A stretch of 64,000 bases of DNA from Xenorhabdus ehlersii (GCF_003610465.1 NZ_RAQI01000001.1:434001-498000), one strand, 5' to 3'; counted from the first letter of the stretch, positions 1 to 9,386 are shown. Made by a program: numbers and translations. Notes: generated from the letters alone by a model not told the origin.

Positions 1-366
1 GCTCGTCATCGAGTTATGGCTGCTCGCCAGGTCCGGCCTGAAGCTGATTTCTGGGTTGGAGTTGAAGCAGGAATTGAAGATGATATGACGTTTGCCTGGA
101 TGGTCGTTGAACATAAACAAATTCGGGGAGAATCGCGTTCTGCTAGCCTGATGTTGCCAGAAAAAGTTCTGGAAGGCATTCGTAAAGGACGCGAACTTGG
201 CCATGAAATGGCGGATGTCACTGGCGTCGATAATATCAAGCAGAAAGGTGGTGCGATTGGCTTTTTTACCAATGGTATTCTGACGCGTACCAGCGTTTAT
301 CATCAAGCTCTGATACTGGCTCTGGTGCCTATTCATCATGAAATTTACAAAGAGTCGAATAACTAA
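1..366 (+). CDS. yjjX: Inosine/xanthosine triphosphatase YjjX, 5' end outside window
   Basis: House-cleaning phosphatase that hydrolyses non-canonical purine nucleotides (XTP, ITP) in the cytosol. The reading frame is already open at base 1 (A-R-H-R-V before the first internal Met at 16), so the gene starts upstream; 121 residues are visible of the usual 170-180. Recognisable YjjX segments are [31 protein letters not shown] and [14 protein letters not shown]. It converges on trpR, the same neighbour as in E. coli. Family assignment is by remembered similarity to E. coli YjjX and is strong; only the N-terminal third cannot be judged. Confidence 0.9.
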   Translation, partial: ARHRVMAARQVRPEADFWVGVEAGIEDDMTFAWMVVEHKQIRGESRSASLMLPEKVLEGIRKGRELGHEMADVTGVDNIKQKGGAIGFFTNGILTRTSVYHQALILALVPIHHEIYKESNN

Positions 367-388
367 TCTTAACGGTACATCGTTGTTT

Positions 389-411
389 GGGGGCGCGATT
401 GGACGGCCCCC
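389..411. terminator. GC hairpin between convergent yjjX and trpR
   Basis: A 6-bp G/C stem (GGGGGC with GCCCCC) with an 11-base loop lies 23 bases after the yjjX stop. No clear U-tract follows on either strand, so function as an intrinsic terminator is only suggested by position. Confidence 0.3.
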
Positions 412-449
412 GCTGCATTATCTAATTTGTTATTTTATCGTGGTTATTG

Positions 450-773
450 TCAATCAGTTATTAACTGATTTTCCAGCCATTTCTTAACATGAGCCGGTGC
501 GTTCTTTAAGCTATTGGAACCACGTGTAATTGTCGCAATACCAACGCCTAGCTCATTTTTCAGTTCGCGCTGGTTCATTTGACCACGCATCAATTCCTGA
601 ATAATCCGAACCCGAGTTGATAAAGCGGTACGTTCATCGGGAGTCAATAATAGCTGCAAAATAGAATGTTGCAAATTTTGTTCAAATGCTATTTTTAACA
701 ACTCAACAAAAGTGAGCCAGTCATCACCATCTTCCGGGGAAAGCGCCGGATCAATCAAATGATTTTGTGCCAT
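450..773 (-). CDS. trpR: Trp operon repressor TrpR
   Basis: Dimeric tryptophan-activated repressor of trp, aroH and its own gene. It has 107 residues against 108 in E. coli. The helix-turn-helix lies at about residues 67-90 (QRELKNELGVGIATITRG), and the tryptophan-binding core is well kept. An 18-base trp operator lies just upstream (785-802), so autorepression is expected. It is transcribed in the same direction as slt, 55 bases downstream of it, but the operator implies its own promoter. High confidence. Confidence 0.97.
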   Translation of the reverse strand: MAQNHLIDPALSPEDGDDWLTFVELLKIAFEQNLQHSILQLLLTPDERTALSTRVRIIQELMRGQMNQRELKNELGVGIATITRGSNSLKNAPAHVKKWLENQLITD

Positions 774-784
774 AATTAACCGCC

Positions 785-802
785 ATACTATTCAACTAGT
801 AC
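785..802 (-). promoter_or_regulatory. TrpR operator upstream of trpR
   Basis: The 18 bases match the idealised trp operator GTACTAGTTAACTAGTAC at 15 positions, with one half (AACTAGTAC) perfect. It lies 12 bases upstream of the trpR start codon, where an autoregulatory operator is expected. Matching was done by eye against remembered operators. Confidence 0.75.
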
Positions 803-827
803 AGTAGCATATCATATTTATCTTAAA

Positions 828-2747
828 TTAATAACGTCTTTGCCATTCCGCATTTGTCAGCACATTGGGCATTTTCCCCATAAAATTATGGTAGAACATG
901 TCGTAGGCAAGAACATTTTTGACATAAGAACGTGTTTCCGCAAAAGGAATGCTCTCAATAAAGGCGATGGGATCGATGTTCCCAGCGGTGTTAGCTAACC
1001 AACGCTCAACATTTGCAGGGCCGGCATTATAAGCGGCACTGGCAAGAATACGGTTATTGTCAAAACGCTGATAGACGGACTCCAGATAAGCGGTGCCAAT
1101 TTTAATATTCGTAATCGGGTTCATTAATTGATTGCTGCTGACATAACCCTGAATTTTCTCACTCTTCACGGTATGTTCGGCGGTTTTGGGCATGATCTGC
1201 ATTAATCCACTGGCTCCTTTGGAAGAACGGGCCTGTGGGTCCCAGGCACTTTCCTGACGGGCAATTGCCATTGCATAACTTTGTGAAATATTTTTATCTG
1301 ATGTGAAGTTTGCAAATTCGTTTTGCCACGCCATCGGGAAACGCTCTTCAAGGTGATCCCACATTTTTCCCGCAATGGTAGCTTGTACACTGAATGCGGG
1401 CCAGCGCTGCTCAAATGCATAACGAGCCAACTGTTCTTGTTTCACGCGATCTTGCGAAGAAACCAGGAGGAGCCATTCTGAGCGTGCCAAATTATCCATA
1501 TTCCAATACAGCAACTCCCGGATACGTTTAATTGCTGGCATATTGGCAATGGAACGATCGGGTCTCTCTGATTTATTGATGGTCAGAGGATAAGAAATAT
1601 GTAATTTCTGGGCGGCCACCATGGGATAAAAACCACGATGTTCGGTCAGTTTACGTAATATCGCGTTGCCTTCTGCGCTTTTCCTTTGATTGAGCAGAAT
1701 AATAGCTCTCCAATATTGCCACTCATCTTGTTGCAACGTTTTTTGCGGCAACAACGAAATCCATCTTTCAAGCCCAGAATGATCGCCATCCCTCAATGCT
1801 AAGCGAGCACGTCTCTCAATCAATTTGATAGAGTGTGAATCGTGAATGGTATCATCCCGCCATTTTGCCTGCTCTGGTGTAATGTCTCCCATCAATTGCC
1901 ATGCGACGATATCTTTTAATTGTTGTCGTTCGGCGTCATTCATCTTTTGAGAGCGGACAAGTGTAGGGATGCTTACTCTGGCAAGTTCAGCATTTATGCG
2001 GGCAAATCGGGAGAAGTTCGTTATGATAACTGAGCGGGTGAAGTCGGTTGGTGTGGCAGTTGTGGCAACTTGTTCAATTAACGTTGGATCATGTTGCAGC
2101 TTCAGTAAATTCGTACTCAAGCTTTGATAACGCAATGGCAAGCGTTTGGCAAGATAGGTAACAAGTGTGGTGTTATTGGCTTTCATCGCCAATTCGATAC
2201 GCTGCAAAATTAAATGTGCAGACAGGTATCCAGCCTGATCCCAGGCAGTGAGTAGTTTATCGCAACTAGCAGGTAATGAGTTGCCATTGAGCCAAATTTC
2301 TTGGGCACCTTGCCAGGCGACTTGTTGGTGTCCTGTGGCCCATTGTGCAAAGTAATAATCACAGCGTTCTGCCACTGTATTTGGCGGGTTGGGACTGAAT
2401 GCCAGGATGCCGCTCCAATCACCATTGTTTGCCAGTACACTGATAAATCGAGATGCCAGCGAACGTGCTGGTGGCAAGGTAGGGTGAGTATTAATAAAGT
2501 GCTGAACTTGCTGAGGAGTGGTAGTTGCCAGATCCTGAGATAATTGACGATATTCGAGATAAGGATACAGCGGGTAATTTTTCAGCATTGGCATCAGACG
2601 CGTCACTTCCGCCATATTTTTGGTATCCCATGCCTGCTTTATTTCTTGATATCGTTGACGTTGGGCATTCAGAGAATCAGCATGTGCCGCTCCAGCAACA
2701 ACAGAAACCAGACTTACAGCCATGACGAAATGCTGCCACTTACTCAT
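828..2747 (-). CDS. slt: Soluble lytic murein transglycosylase Slt
   Basis: Periplasmic exo-lytic transglycosylase that cleaves MurNAc-GlcNAc bonds in peptidoglycan with 1,6-anhydroMurNAc formation. The start chosen (2747) gives 639 residues with a signal peptide (MSKWQHFVMAVSLVSVV..AHA) and an AAGGGG ribosome site 9 bases upstream; a start 13 codons earlier would bury the signal peptide. The N-terminal half is the alpha-helical superhelical U/L region. The C-terminal lysozyme-like domain carries ARQESAW with the catalytic Glu near residue 498, followed by GASGLMQIMPKTA and AAYNAGP. E. coli Slt70 has 645 residues. Synteny (trpR-slt-ettA) supports orthology. Confidence 0.96.
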   Translation of the reverse strand: MSKWQHFVMAVSLVSVVAGAAHADSLNAQRQRYQEIKQAWDTKNMAEVTRLMPMLKNYPLYPYLEYRQLSQDLATTTPQQVQHFINTHPTLPPARSLASRFISVLANNGDWSGILAFSPNPPNTVAERCDYYFAQWATGHQQVAWQGAQEIWLNGNSLPASCDKLLTAWDQAGYLSAHLILQRIELAMKANNTTLVTYLAKRLPLRYQSLSTNLLKLQHDPTLIEQVATTATPTDFTRSVIITNFSRFARINAELARVSIPTLVRSQKMNDAERQQLKDIVAWQLMGDITPEQAKWRDDTIHDSHSIKLIERRARLALRDGDHSGLERWISLLPQKTLQQDEWQYWRAIILLNQRKSAEGNAILRKLTEHRGFYPMVAAQKLHISYPLTINKSERPDRSIANMPAIKRIRELLYWNMDNLARSEWLLLVSSQDRVKQEQLARYAFEQRWPAFSVQATIAGKMWDHLEERFPMAWQNEFANFTSDKNISQSYAMAIARQESAWDPQARSSKGASGLMQIMPKTAEHTVKSEKIQGYVSSNQLMNPITNIKIGTAYLESVYQRFDNNRILASAAYNAGPANVERWLANTAGNIDPIAFIESIPFAETRSYVKNVLAYDMFYHNFMGKMPNVLTNAEWQRRY

Positions 2748-3011
2748 TGCCACATACCCCTTCGGAAGACTACTATCAGTGTCCAATTGCCCTGTATTTA
2801 AATGCTTTGCTCAGGTGCGCTGTCCAAGTGAATTGTTAAGATGCTATGTAATTATAATCATATTATTGATGTGAATTATTACAATTGTCATACCAAATAG
2901 AAAACGCTGAAAAAGTGCTATTTGATAAGAGGATAGGTAAAATAAGCCATCCAAACTCGATAAACGCAGACGTTTTTTAAAATTTCTTGATTAATCAAAA
3001 GGTAAACTACA

Positions 3012-4679
3012 TTGGCTCAATATGTTTATAGTATGCATCGGGTGGGAAAAGTTGTTCCTCCTAAAAGGCATATTCTGAAAAATATTTCTCTGAGTTTTTT
3101 CCCTGGAGCAAAAATCGGTGTTCTCGGCCTCAATGGTGCCGGTAAATCTACTTTACTGCGCATTATGGCGGGTATTGATAAAGATATTGAGGGAGAAGCG
3201 CGTCCACAACCGGGTATTAAAATCGGCTATCTGCCGCAGGAACCTAAGCTTAATCCTGAACATACTGTTCGTGAAGCGGTGGAAGAAGCTGTTAGCGAAG
3301 TTAAAAATGCTCTGACTCGCCTTGATGAAGTTTATGCTGCTTATGCTGATCCGGATGCGGATTTCGATAAGCTGGCAAAAGAGCAAGGTGAGCTGGAAGC
3401 GATTATCCAATCCCACGATGGGCACAATCTGGACAATCAGCTTGAACGAGCGGCTGATGCTCTACGTCTGCCTGCATGGGAGGCGAAGATTGAACACTTG
3501 TCCGGTGGTGAACGCCGTCGTGTGGCAATTTGCCGTCTGTTATTGGAAAAACCAGACATGCTGCTGCTTGACGAACCCACTAACCACCTTGATGCTGAGT
3601 CTGTTGCATGGCTGGAGCGCTTCCTGCACGATTACGAAGGCACAGTGGTTGCGATCACCCATGACCGTTACTTCCTCGATAACGTTGCTGGTTGGATCTT
3701 GGAACTTGACCGTGGTGAAGGTATTCCGTGGGAAGGCAACTACTCTTCATGGCTGGAACAAAAAGATGCACGTCTGGCACAGGAAGCTGCGTCAGAAGCG
3801 GCTCGCCGTAAATCCATTGAAAAAGAACTTGAGTGGATCCGCCAAAATCCGAAAGGACGTCAGGCAAAAGGCAAGGCACGTTTAGCTCGCTTTGAAGAAC
3901 TGAGTAGCGTTGACTACCAGAAGCGTAATGAAACCAGCGAATTGTTTATTCCGCCTGGTCCACGTTTGGGGGACAAGGTGCTGGAAGTCACCAATCTAAC
4001 CAAGTCTTATGGTGATCGCGTACTGATCGACAACTTGAATTTCTCTCTGCCGAAAGGGGCGATTGTTGGGATCATCGGTCCGAACGGTGCGGGTAAATCA
4101 ACGCTGTTCCGTATGTTGTCCGGTCAGGAGCAGCCAGATTCTGGCTCAATTACACTGGGTGAAACGGTTAAATTGGCTTCTGTGGAGCAGTTCCGCGATA
4201 GCATGGATGACAGCAAAACCGTTTGGGAAGAGGTTTCTGGCGGTCAAGACATTATGCGTATCGGTAACTTTGAAATTCCGAGCCGTGCCTATGTTGGTCG
4301 CTTTAACTTCAAAGGCGTAGATCAAGGCAAGCGTGTTGGTGAATTGTCTGGTGGTGAGCGTGGTCGTCTGCATTTAGCTAAACTGTTGCAAGTTGGCGGC
4401 AACATGTTACTACTTGACGAACCGACCAACGATTTAGACGTCGAAACTTTACGTGCATTGGAAAACGCCTTGCTGGAATTCCCAGGCTGTGCGATGGTTA
4501 TTTCCCATGACCGTTGGTTCCTTGACCGTATCGCAACACACATCATTGATTATCAGGATGAAGGTAAAGTCACCTTCTTTGAAGGAAACTTCAGCGAATA
4601 CGAAGATTATAAGAAGCGGACTATGGGGGCGGAAGCACTGGAGCCTCACCGCATTAAATATAAAAAGATCAGCAAGTAA
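3012..4679 (+). CDS. ettA: Energy-dependent translational throttle protein EttA (ABC-F)
   Basis: ABC-F ATPase that binds the ribosomal E site and gates the first elongation step according to ATP/ADP ratio. It has 555 residues, the E. coli length. Two ABC domains in tandem: Walker A GLNGAGKST and GPNGAGKST, signatures LSGGERRR and LSGGERGR, Walker B LLLDEPTNHLD and LLLDEPTNDLD, with the interdomain linker and arm insert kept. The start is TTG at 3012 (TTG-GCT-CAA-TAT), chosen because the product then begins MAQYVYSMHRVGKVVPPK, as in E. coli. Divergent from slt; followed by a good terminator. Confidence 0.97.
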   Translation: MAQYVYSMHRVGKVVPPKRHILKNISLSFFPGAKIGVLGLNGAGKSTLLRIMAGIDKDIEGEARPQPGIKIGYLPQEPKLNPEHTVREAVEEAVSEVKNALTRLDEVYAAYADPDADFDKLAKEQGELEAIIQSHDGHNLDNQLERAADALRLPAWEAKIEHLSGGERRRVAICRLLLEKPDMLLLDEPTNHLDAESVAWLERFLHDYEGTVVAITHDRYFLDNVAGWILELDRGEGIPWEGNYSSWLEQKDARLAQEAASEAARRKSIEKELEWIRQNPKGRQAKGKARLARFEELSSVDYQKRNETSELFIPPGPRLGDKVLEVTNLTKSYGDRVLIDNLNFSLPKGAIVGIIGPNGAGKSTLFRMLSGQEQPDSGSITLGETVKLASVEQFRDSMDDSKTVWEEVSGGQDIMRIGNFEIPSRAYVGRFNFKGVDQGKRVGELSGGERGRLHLAKLLQVGGNMLLLDEPTNDLDVETLRALENALLEFPGCAMVISHDRWFLDRIATHIIDYQDEGKVTFFEGNFSEYEDYKKRTMGAEALEPHRIKYKKISK

Positions 4680-4704
4680 GCCTGCCAGAAAATAAACCTG
4701 ATAG

Positions 4705-4735
4705 AAAAAACGGCCTGATATCAGGCCGTTTTTTG
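4705..4735 (+). terminator. Rho-independent terminator after ettA
   Basis: A perfect palindromic stem around AACGGCCTGATATCAGGCCGTT is followed by six T and preceded by six A, so it can act on both strands: after ettA and after the convergent ABC-like gene. Confidence 0.85.
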
Positions 4736-4770
4736 TTGCTGGTAACTAACTTGTTGTTATTGCCAAACTA

Positions 4771-5499
4771 TTATGACACTAAAACTCGTTGTTCCAGTAT
4801 GGATTCATAAGTCTTAGTTGCTTTTCCACTTGCTAAAGTGATAACGCTATCAACATGTTTCATCAGGCGTCTATCCTGGGAGGCAATGACAACCGTACCT
4901 TTCTGTTCATGGGCAATAAATTTAACGATATTAATGAACGTCTGAAATGCCTGATGATCTAAATTGCGTGTTGGGTCATCTGCAAATAAATATTCAGGTC
5001 TTCTGACTATGGCTTTCGCCATTGCTGCCAATTGTTTCTCGTTTTCAGACAGTTCCCCTGGATAATAACGGCTTTTATCGCCTAATTTCACAATATCCAG
5101 CGATTTTTGCGCGATTTTTTCGGCTTGCTCGCGAGCAAGTGACAATCCATAAGACGTTGATAATAACAAATTATCTAAGAGAGTGAGTTCACTAAATAAA
5201 TTGAAATCTTGGAAAATAAACCCACTATTTTCATGATGAAACTTTCCTAATTCCACATCATTCATTAGTTTCAACTTGTTATTATTAATTAATACATCTC
5301 CTTGATCTGGTTGTAACATACCCGATGCAATCGACAACACTGTACGGTTAGTCGATGCCTTCGGCCCTGTTATCAAAGTAATTTCACCTGGTATAATAGA
5401 AAATGTGATATTTGAAATCATTTCATGATTAACTGTAGCATCAGTTAAACCATATGAAATATTGATAACCTCAATCGATTTAAATTGATTCAAGTTCAT
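4771..5499 (-). CDS. Degenerate ABC-transporter ATPase-like protein, probably catalytically dead
   Basis: A 242-residue protein with the fold and length of a LolD/MacB-type ABC ATPase but altered at nearly every catalytic position. Walker A reads GPKASTNRT (45-53), without the lysine or the glycine pattern. The signature reads LSENEKQLA (150-158) instead of LSGGQQQRV. Walker B is LFADDPTRNLD with Asp175 for the catalytic Glu. The H-loop His is Gln208 (SQDRR). The Q-loop (FIFQDF, Gln97) is retained. The frame is open with no stops, so selection on a non-ATPase role is possible. No permease is adjacent. It sits between ettA and nadR, which are direct neighbours in E. coli. Function unknown; a very recent pseudogene is the alternative. 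Confidence 0.7.
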   Translation of the reverse strand: MNLNQFKSIEVINISYGLTDATVNHEMISNITFSIIPGEITLITGPKASTNRTVLSIASGMLQPDQGDVLINNNKLKLMNDVELGKFHHENSGFIFQDFNLFSELTLLDNLLLSTSYGLSLAREQAEKIAQKSLDIVKLGDKSRYYPGELSENEKQLAAMAKAIVRRPEYLFADDPTRNLDHQAFQTFINIVKFIAHEQKGTVVIASQDRRLMKHVDSVITLASGKATKTYESILEQRVLVS

Positions 5500-6175
5500 A
5501 TTCTCAACACAATTAGGTTAAAAGATTAAAGCTTTTTCCTTAAACATATGCTGTCTAAATTCATTCGTAATAACACTGATATCCTTATGGTATTATACGA
5601 ATAAAAATAGTCTATATGCGAAACATCTTCACCAAGGATATACTCATCTTATGTCAATTATTATTTACAATGACTATCTAATAAATGAGATGTTTCTTAG
5701 TCTTGGAATAAAAAATCAAAAATATTAGTGAATTATGCTTAAGGCAACAATGAAAAAATAAAAATAGCATAAATTCTTCTATTTTTATTCCACTTTTATA
5801 ATAAGGGAAAAAGTCATTTTATATTTCGTTAATATTTTAATGTTACTTGTTATTACCTCCGTTATTGATAAAAACACCTAGAATATTTGTGGGTTTGTTA
5901 GTAACTAATAAATTTTATATAAATAAACCAATAGACCTGTTCATTAAATGACTTATTTTCCTGTAATTCAAGTCAAAACAGTAAAATTAAAGTATCAAAA
6001 AATATTATTATCACAATTTATTTTATTACATTTGTTAAAATAACTAAAGTAAACATTTAATTCATTGTTAAGTTAGGGTAATAATAATAAGATAAAGATT
6101 ACACTGAATAATAAATTACTATCAATTAACCGTGATAATAATATAAGTGTAATCTATTTTATATATAAAGGTTAG
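5500..6175. other. AT-rich intergenic region upstream of the degenerate ABC gene
   Basis: About 680 bases of very AT-rich DNA without a supportable gene on either strand. It contains a 9-base inverted repeat (GATTACACT at 6097 with AGTGTAATC at 6146) just downstream of nadR, possibly part of a nadR 3' structure. Its promoter content cannot be judged by eye. Confidence 0.5.
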
Positions 6176-7402
6176 TTATTCCATTAACATCTGTTGAACT
6201 AATTCAACGCAGCATAGAAAACGTTGATCATAATCCGGTGAATTGACACAGATATAATCGATATTATTTGTTTTCAACAAACTTTCAAGCAAATGTTGAA
6301 ACTCTTTGCGATCTCGCTCGCTGCCCAAACTTCTTAAACCATCTGCAATCCACGGTGTGTTGTTTTCTAAAAGAATAACTAAATCAAAACGATATTCATC
6401 AATCATCGCCTGAACAAAAGGATGTTCTTTTCCTTCATAGCGTTTGCAAAATGCCTGCGTTGTTACAAAATCAGTATCGATAAACGCAACCTTATTGGCA
6501 TATTTAACAGAAAAATCAATGTATTGAGCATGACCTAATGCAATTTTATCGTAATCTGAGTATTGTAAAGCCATTTCATCGCCTCCCAGATGGGAAAATA
6601 CGTATTCGCGCCCATATTCCCATGCGCTGGTCGTGTTAAACATGTTGGCCAGCTTATTCACTAATGTCGATTTTCCGCTCGATTCTCCGCCAAGAATAGC
6701 CACTGTGCGTACAAAAAATGGCTTTACTTCTGTAGGAATATATTCCCAGTAACGGAAAGGCGCCTGACGGATTTGGCTACCACTAATATTCATGAATGAG
6801 CGTTGTGGGTCGATAAGCACAGTTTCAACGCCGAAATATTCTTTATAACGAGGGACATCCTGTGCTTCGCTGGAATAGATATAATTAGGATTGATGCTTT
6901 TTGCTGCCAGAAACGACTTAACACTTTGACTCCACGCTTCCCAGCCATTCGGGTAAGGTTCCATTCCTTGTTCATCAATTGCATGAATATGAATACTTTT
7001 CTGATACTTGAATGTTTGCAGCAACCATCTCAGACGGTCACTTACAGTAGGTTGTTGAGACATTGAACTGTTGATGAATAACTCACGATCACGCGCTTCG
7101 TCATAACAAAGAACAACATGTAACTCATCAACTTGACTGGATGCTCGTTGGATCAAATAAATGTGTCCAGTATGTAATGGGTAAAATTTACCAAACACAA
7201 CTCCGACTGTTTTCTTTTCCATGGGATATGCTAATCCTAGATATTGATGAAGAGAAGCTAGTTTCTGTGCACTGGGACTTTTTATTTTGGCATTAATAAG
7301 TTGGCTTAGATAGCCTTTGGTCATTCCGCTGGCATCAGCAACCTGCTGTAATGTGTAACCTGCCTGTTTGATCGCCTGTTTCAAATAGTCAAATTGCGCC
7401 AT
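6176..7402 (-). CDS. nadR: Trifunctional NAD regulator NadR (repressor, NMN adenylyltransferase, ribosylnicotinamide kinase)
   Basis: NadR represses NAD synthesis and uptake genes and also makes NAD from nicotinamide riboside. It has 408 residues against 410 in E. coli. Domains in order: helix-turn-helix at about 16-45 (TLQQVADASGMTKGYLSQLI); NMN adenylyltransferase with GKFYPLHTGH (71-80) and ISGSQIR (207-212); ribosylnicotinamide kinase with Walker A GGESSGKST (238-246). All three modules look intact. A perfect 18-base NadR box lies 15 bases upstream of the start, suggesting autorepression. It is cotranscribable with radA and serB upstream, but the roughly 560-base gap to radA makes a separate promoter likely. 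Confidence 0.97.
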   Translation of the reverse strand: MAQFDYLKQAIKQAGYTLQQVADASGMTKGYLSQLINAKIKSPSAQKLASLHQYLGLAYPMEKKTVGVVFGKFYPLHTGHIYLIQRASSQVDELHVVLCYDEARDRELFINSSMSQQPTVSDRLRWLLQTFKYQKSIHIHAIDEQGMEPYPNGWEAWSQSVKSFLAAKSINPNYIYSSEAQDVPRYKEYFGVETVLIDPQRSFMNISGSQIRQAPFRYWEYIPTEVKPFFVRTVAILGGESSGKSTLVNKLANMFNTTSAWEYGREYVFSHLGGDEMALQYSDYDKIALGHAQYIDFSVKYANKVAFIDTDFVTTQAFCKRYEGKEHPFVQAMIDEYRFDLVILLENNTPWIADGLRSLGSERDRKEFQHLLESLLKTNNIDYICVNSPDYDQRFLCCVELVQQMLME

Positions 7403-7417
7403 AAGACCTCCTCTGTG

Positions 7418-7435
7418 TTTAGTATACTAAACAAG
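7418..7435. promoter_or_regulatory. Perfect NadR box upstream of nadR
   Basis: TGTTTAGTATACTAAACA is an exact 18-base palindrome and fits the TGTTTA-N6-TAAACA NadR operator. It lies directly in front of the nadR ribosome site (GGAGG at about 7409-7413 on the minus strand), so bound NadR would block its own expression. Confidence 0.8.
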
Positions 7436-7896
7436 GTAGCATGTTTGTTGTGAAAGGTAAAAATAAAATTGGTTGTTTATTGATTTTTTGGGATTAAATG
7501 ACGTTATCTTGACTATAATAAGTATTTAAAATTGCATAATCGGCTATTTATTTTAAATAAAATAACCAGATGCTAAATTTATAGTTAAAAAATCAAGAAG
7601 AATGACAATAGCGTTTGTTCAATGATTATTGAACAGATTGTTTGGTTTTACTCGTTATATAAATATTTGCATAACCATTTGTGATTTAGATTTAACCAGC
7701 ATCTGTCATTAATAAATACCAACCTGTGGTAAGAATAGAAAAAATTTAAATAATATAGTGATTAACTATTTGATTTTTTATTTAAGTAGAATGAATAAAA
7801 TATTTACCCAAAATTCTATTATCCGCCTCGTTTGATATGTGATGGTAGGTGGGAAAATATTCTGACAAATTAGGAAAAATACTTAGATTGCCGTTT

Positions 7897-7928
7897 AATA
7901 GATTTCAAGCAGTAACTTGAAATCTATT
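7897..7928. repeat. 13-bp perfect inverted repeat (REP-like hairpin)
   Basis: AATAGATTTCAAG at 7897-7909 pairs perfectly with CTTGAAATCTATT at 7916-7928 across a 6-base loop. It lies 36 bases downstream of radA. There is no T-tract in the radA direction, so it resembles a dispersed intergenic palindrome more than an intrinsic terminator. The remaining DNA from 7436 to 7896 is AT-rich with no recognisable gene. Confidence 0.5.
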
Positions 7929-7964
7929 GGTTATATAGATCTAAAAAGAATAACAGATTGTTTC

Positions 7965-9347
7965 TTAATCCAGATCATCCAGAACAGATAACGCATCGGC
8001 CAGCTTTTTGACGCCAAATACTTTCATACCGAGCAGTGATTTTTTCGGCATGTTAGCATGGGGAACAATGGCCCGTTTAAAACCGTGTTTAGCGGCTTCT
8101 GAAATGCGTTCTTGTCCACTGGGAACGGGACGAATTTCTCCTGCTAATCCCACTTCGCCAAATACCACCAGATCACGGGGCAGAGGCCGGTCGCGGAAAC
8201 TGGAAACTAAAGAGAGTAATAACGCCAGATCAGCACTCGTTTCCGTTACTTTTACCCCACCTACGACGTTCACAAAAACATCTTGATCAGCCATTTGCAA
8301 ACCGCCATGCCGATGCAGGACTGCAAGCAGAATAGCCAGCCTGTTTTGTTCAAGCCCCACTGCTACGCGGCGTGGGTTTGACATCATAGAGTGATCTACT
8401 AATGCCTGAATTTCAACGAGTAGAGGACGAGTACCTTCCCAGACAATCATGACCGAACTACCTGAGGTAATTTCATCGCCACGACTCAGGAAAATGGCGG
8501 AAGGATTACTGACTTCCCGTAACCCCTGTTCGGTCATTGCGAATACACCTAGCTCATTAATGGCACCAAAGCGGTTTTTATGGCTGCGCAGAGTGCGGAA
8601 ACGCGAATCAGTTTCACCATCCAGCATGACGGAACAGTCTATACAGTGCTCGAGCACCTTGGGGCCAGCCAACGTGCCATCTTTTGTCACATGTCCAACC
8701 ATGATAATGGCAACACCACGGGTTTTGGCAAATCGTGTCAGGTAGGCTGCGGTTTCCCTGACTTGTGCAACACTGCCTGGTGACGATTGTATATCAGCTA
8801 TGTGCATGACCTGAATTGAGTCAATCACCATAAGTTTAGGTTGTTCTTGCTCTGCAATCAGACAAATCTGCTCAATGCTGGTTTCCGATAGCATATTCAG
8901 TTGATCTGTCGGCAAACCCAACCGCTGAGCTCGCATCGCCACTTGTTGCAATGATTCTTCCCCTGTTACATACAGGGTTTTCATCTGGGTTGATAGTTGG
9001 CACATGGTTTGTAAAAGCAGGGTACTTTTCCCTGCACCGGGGTTACCGCCAATCAAAATGGCACTGCCGGGAACCACACCACCACCGAGAACACGGTCAA
9101 ATTCTTTAAACCCCGTTGAAAAACGGGGCAGTTCTTCCAGACTGATATCAGAGAGTTTCTGCACTTTACTAATACCAGCGTTCCCGGCATAGCCACTGAG
9201 ACGTTCATTACGGGATGATGAAGCTGCGGCTAAACGCACTTCCGTAATGGTATTCCATGCGTGACATGCGGTACATTGCCCCTGCCAACGGGGATAATCC
9301 GCACCACACTCGTTACAGACAAATGCCCGTTTTGCTGCTTTTGCCAC
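7965..9347 (-). CDS. radA: DNA repair protein RadA/Sms
   Basis: RecA-like helicase that drives branch migration in recombination intermediates. It has 460 residues, the same as E. coli. The N-terminal zinc finger CNECGADYPRWQGQCTAC (11-28) is complete. The RecA-like ATPase has Walker A GGNPGAGKST (100-109) and the RadA-specific KNRFG motif near 260. The C-terminal third is the inactive Lon-protease-like domain (RDLVVFGEVGLAGEIRPV). It lies 39 bases downstream of serB on the same strand, the serB-radA arrangement of E. coli. Confidence 0.97.
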   Translation of the reverse strand: MAKAAKRAFVCNECGADYPRWQGQCTACHAWNTITEVRLAAASSSRNERLSGYAGNAGISKVQKLSDISLEELPRFSTGFKEFDRVLGGGVVPGSAILIGGNPGAGKSTLLLQTMCQLSTQMKTLYVTGEESLQQVAMRAQRLGLPTDQLNMLSETSIEQICLIAEQEQPKLMVIDSIQVMHIADIQSSPGSVAQVRETAAYLTRFAKTRGVAIIMVGHVTKDGTLAGPKVLEHCIDCSVMLDGETDSRFRTLRSHKNRFGAINELGVFAMTEQGLREVSNPSAIFLSRGDEITSGSSVMIVWEGTRPLLVEIQALVDHSMMSNPRRVAVGLEQNRLAILLAVLHRHGGLQMADQDVFVNVVGGVKVTETSADLALLLSLVSSFRDRPLPRDLVVFGEVGLAGEIRPVPSGQERISEAAKHGFKRAIVPHANMPKKSLLGMKVFGVKKLADALSVLDDLD

Positions 9348-9386
9348 TTTGGACTCCCTTAATGTAATGACTTTTGCCTGTGGGCA

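Noticed and set aside
828..2786. slt start 13 codons upstream of the chosen one
   Set aside because: It would place charged residues ahead of a standard signal peptide and ignore the AAGGGG ribosome site at the downstream ATG.
3322..3885. 187-codon alternative frame inside ettA
   Set aside because: Shadow frame of a highly conserved ABC-F gene; composition unlike a real protein and no start signal.
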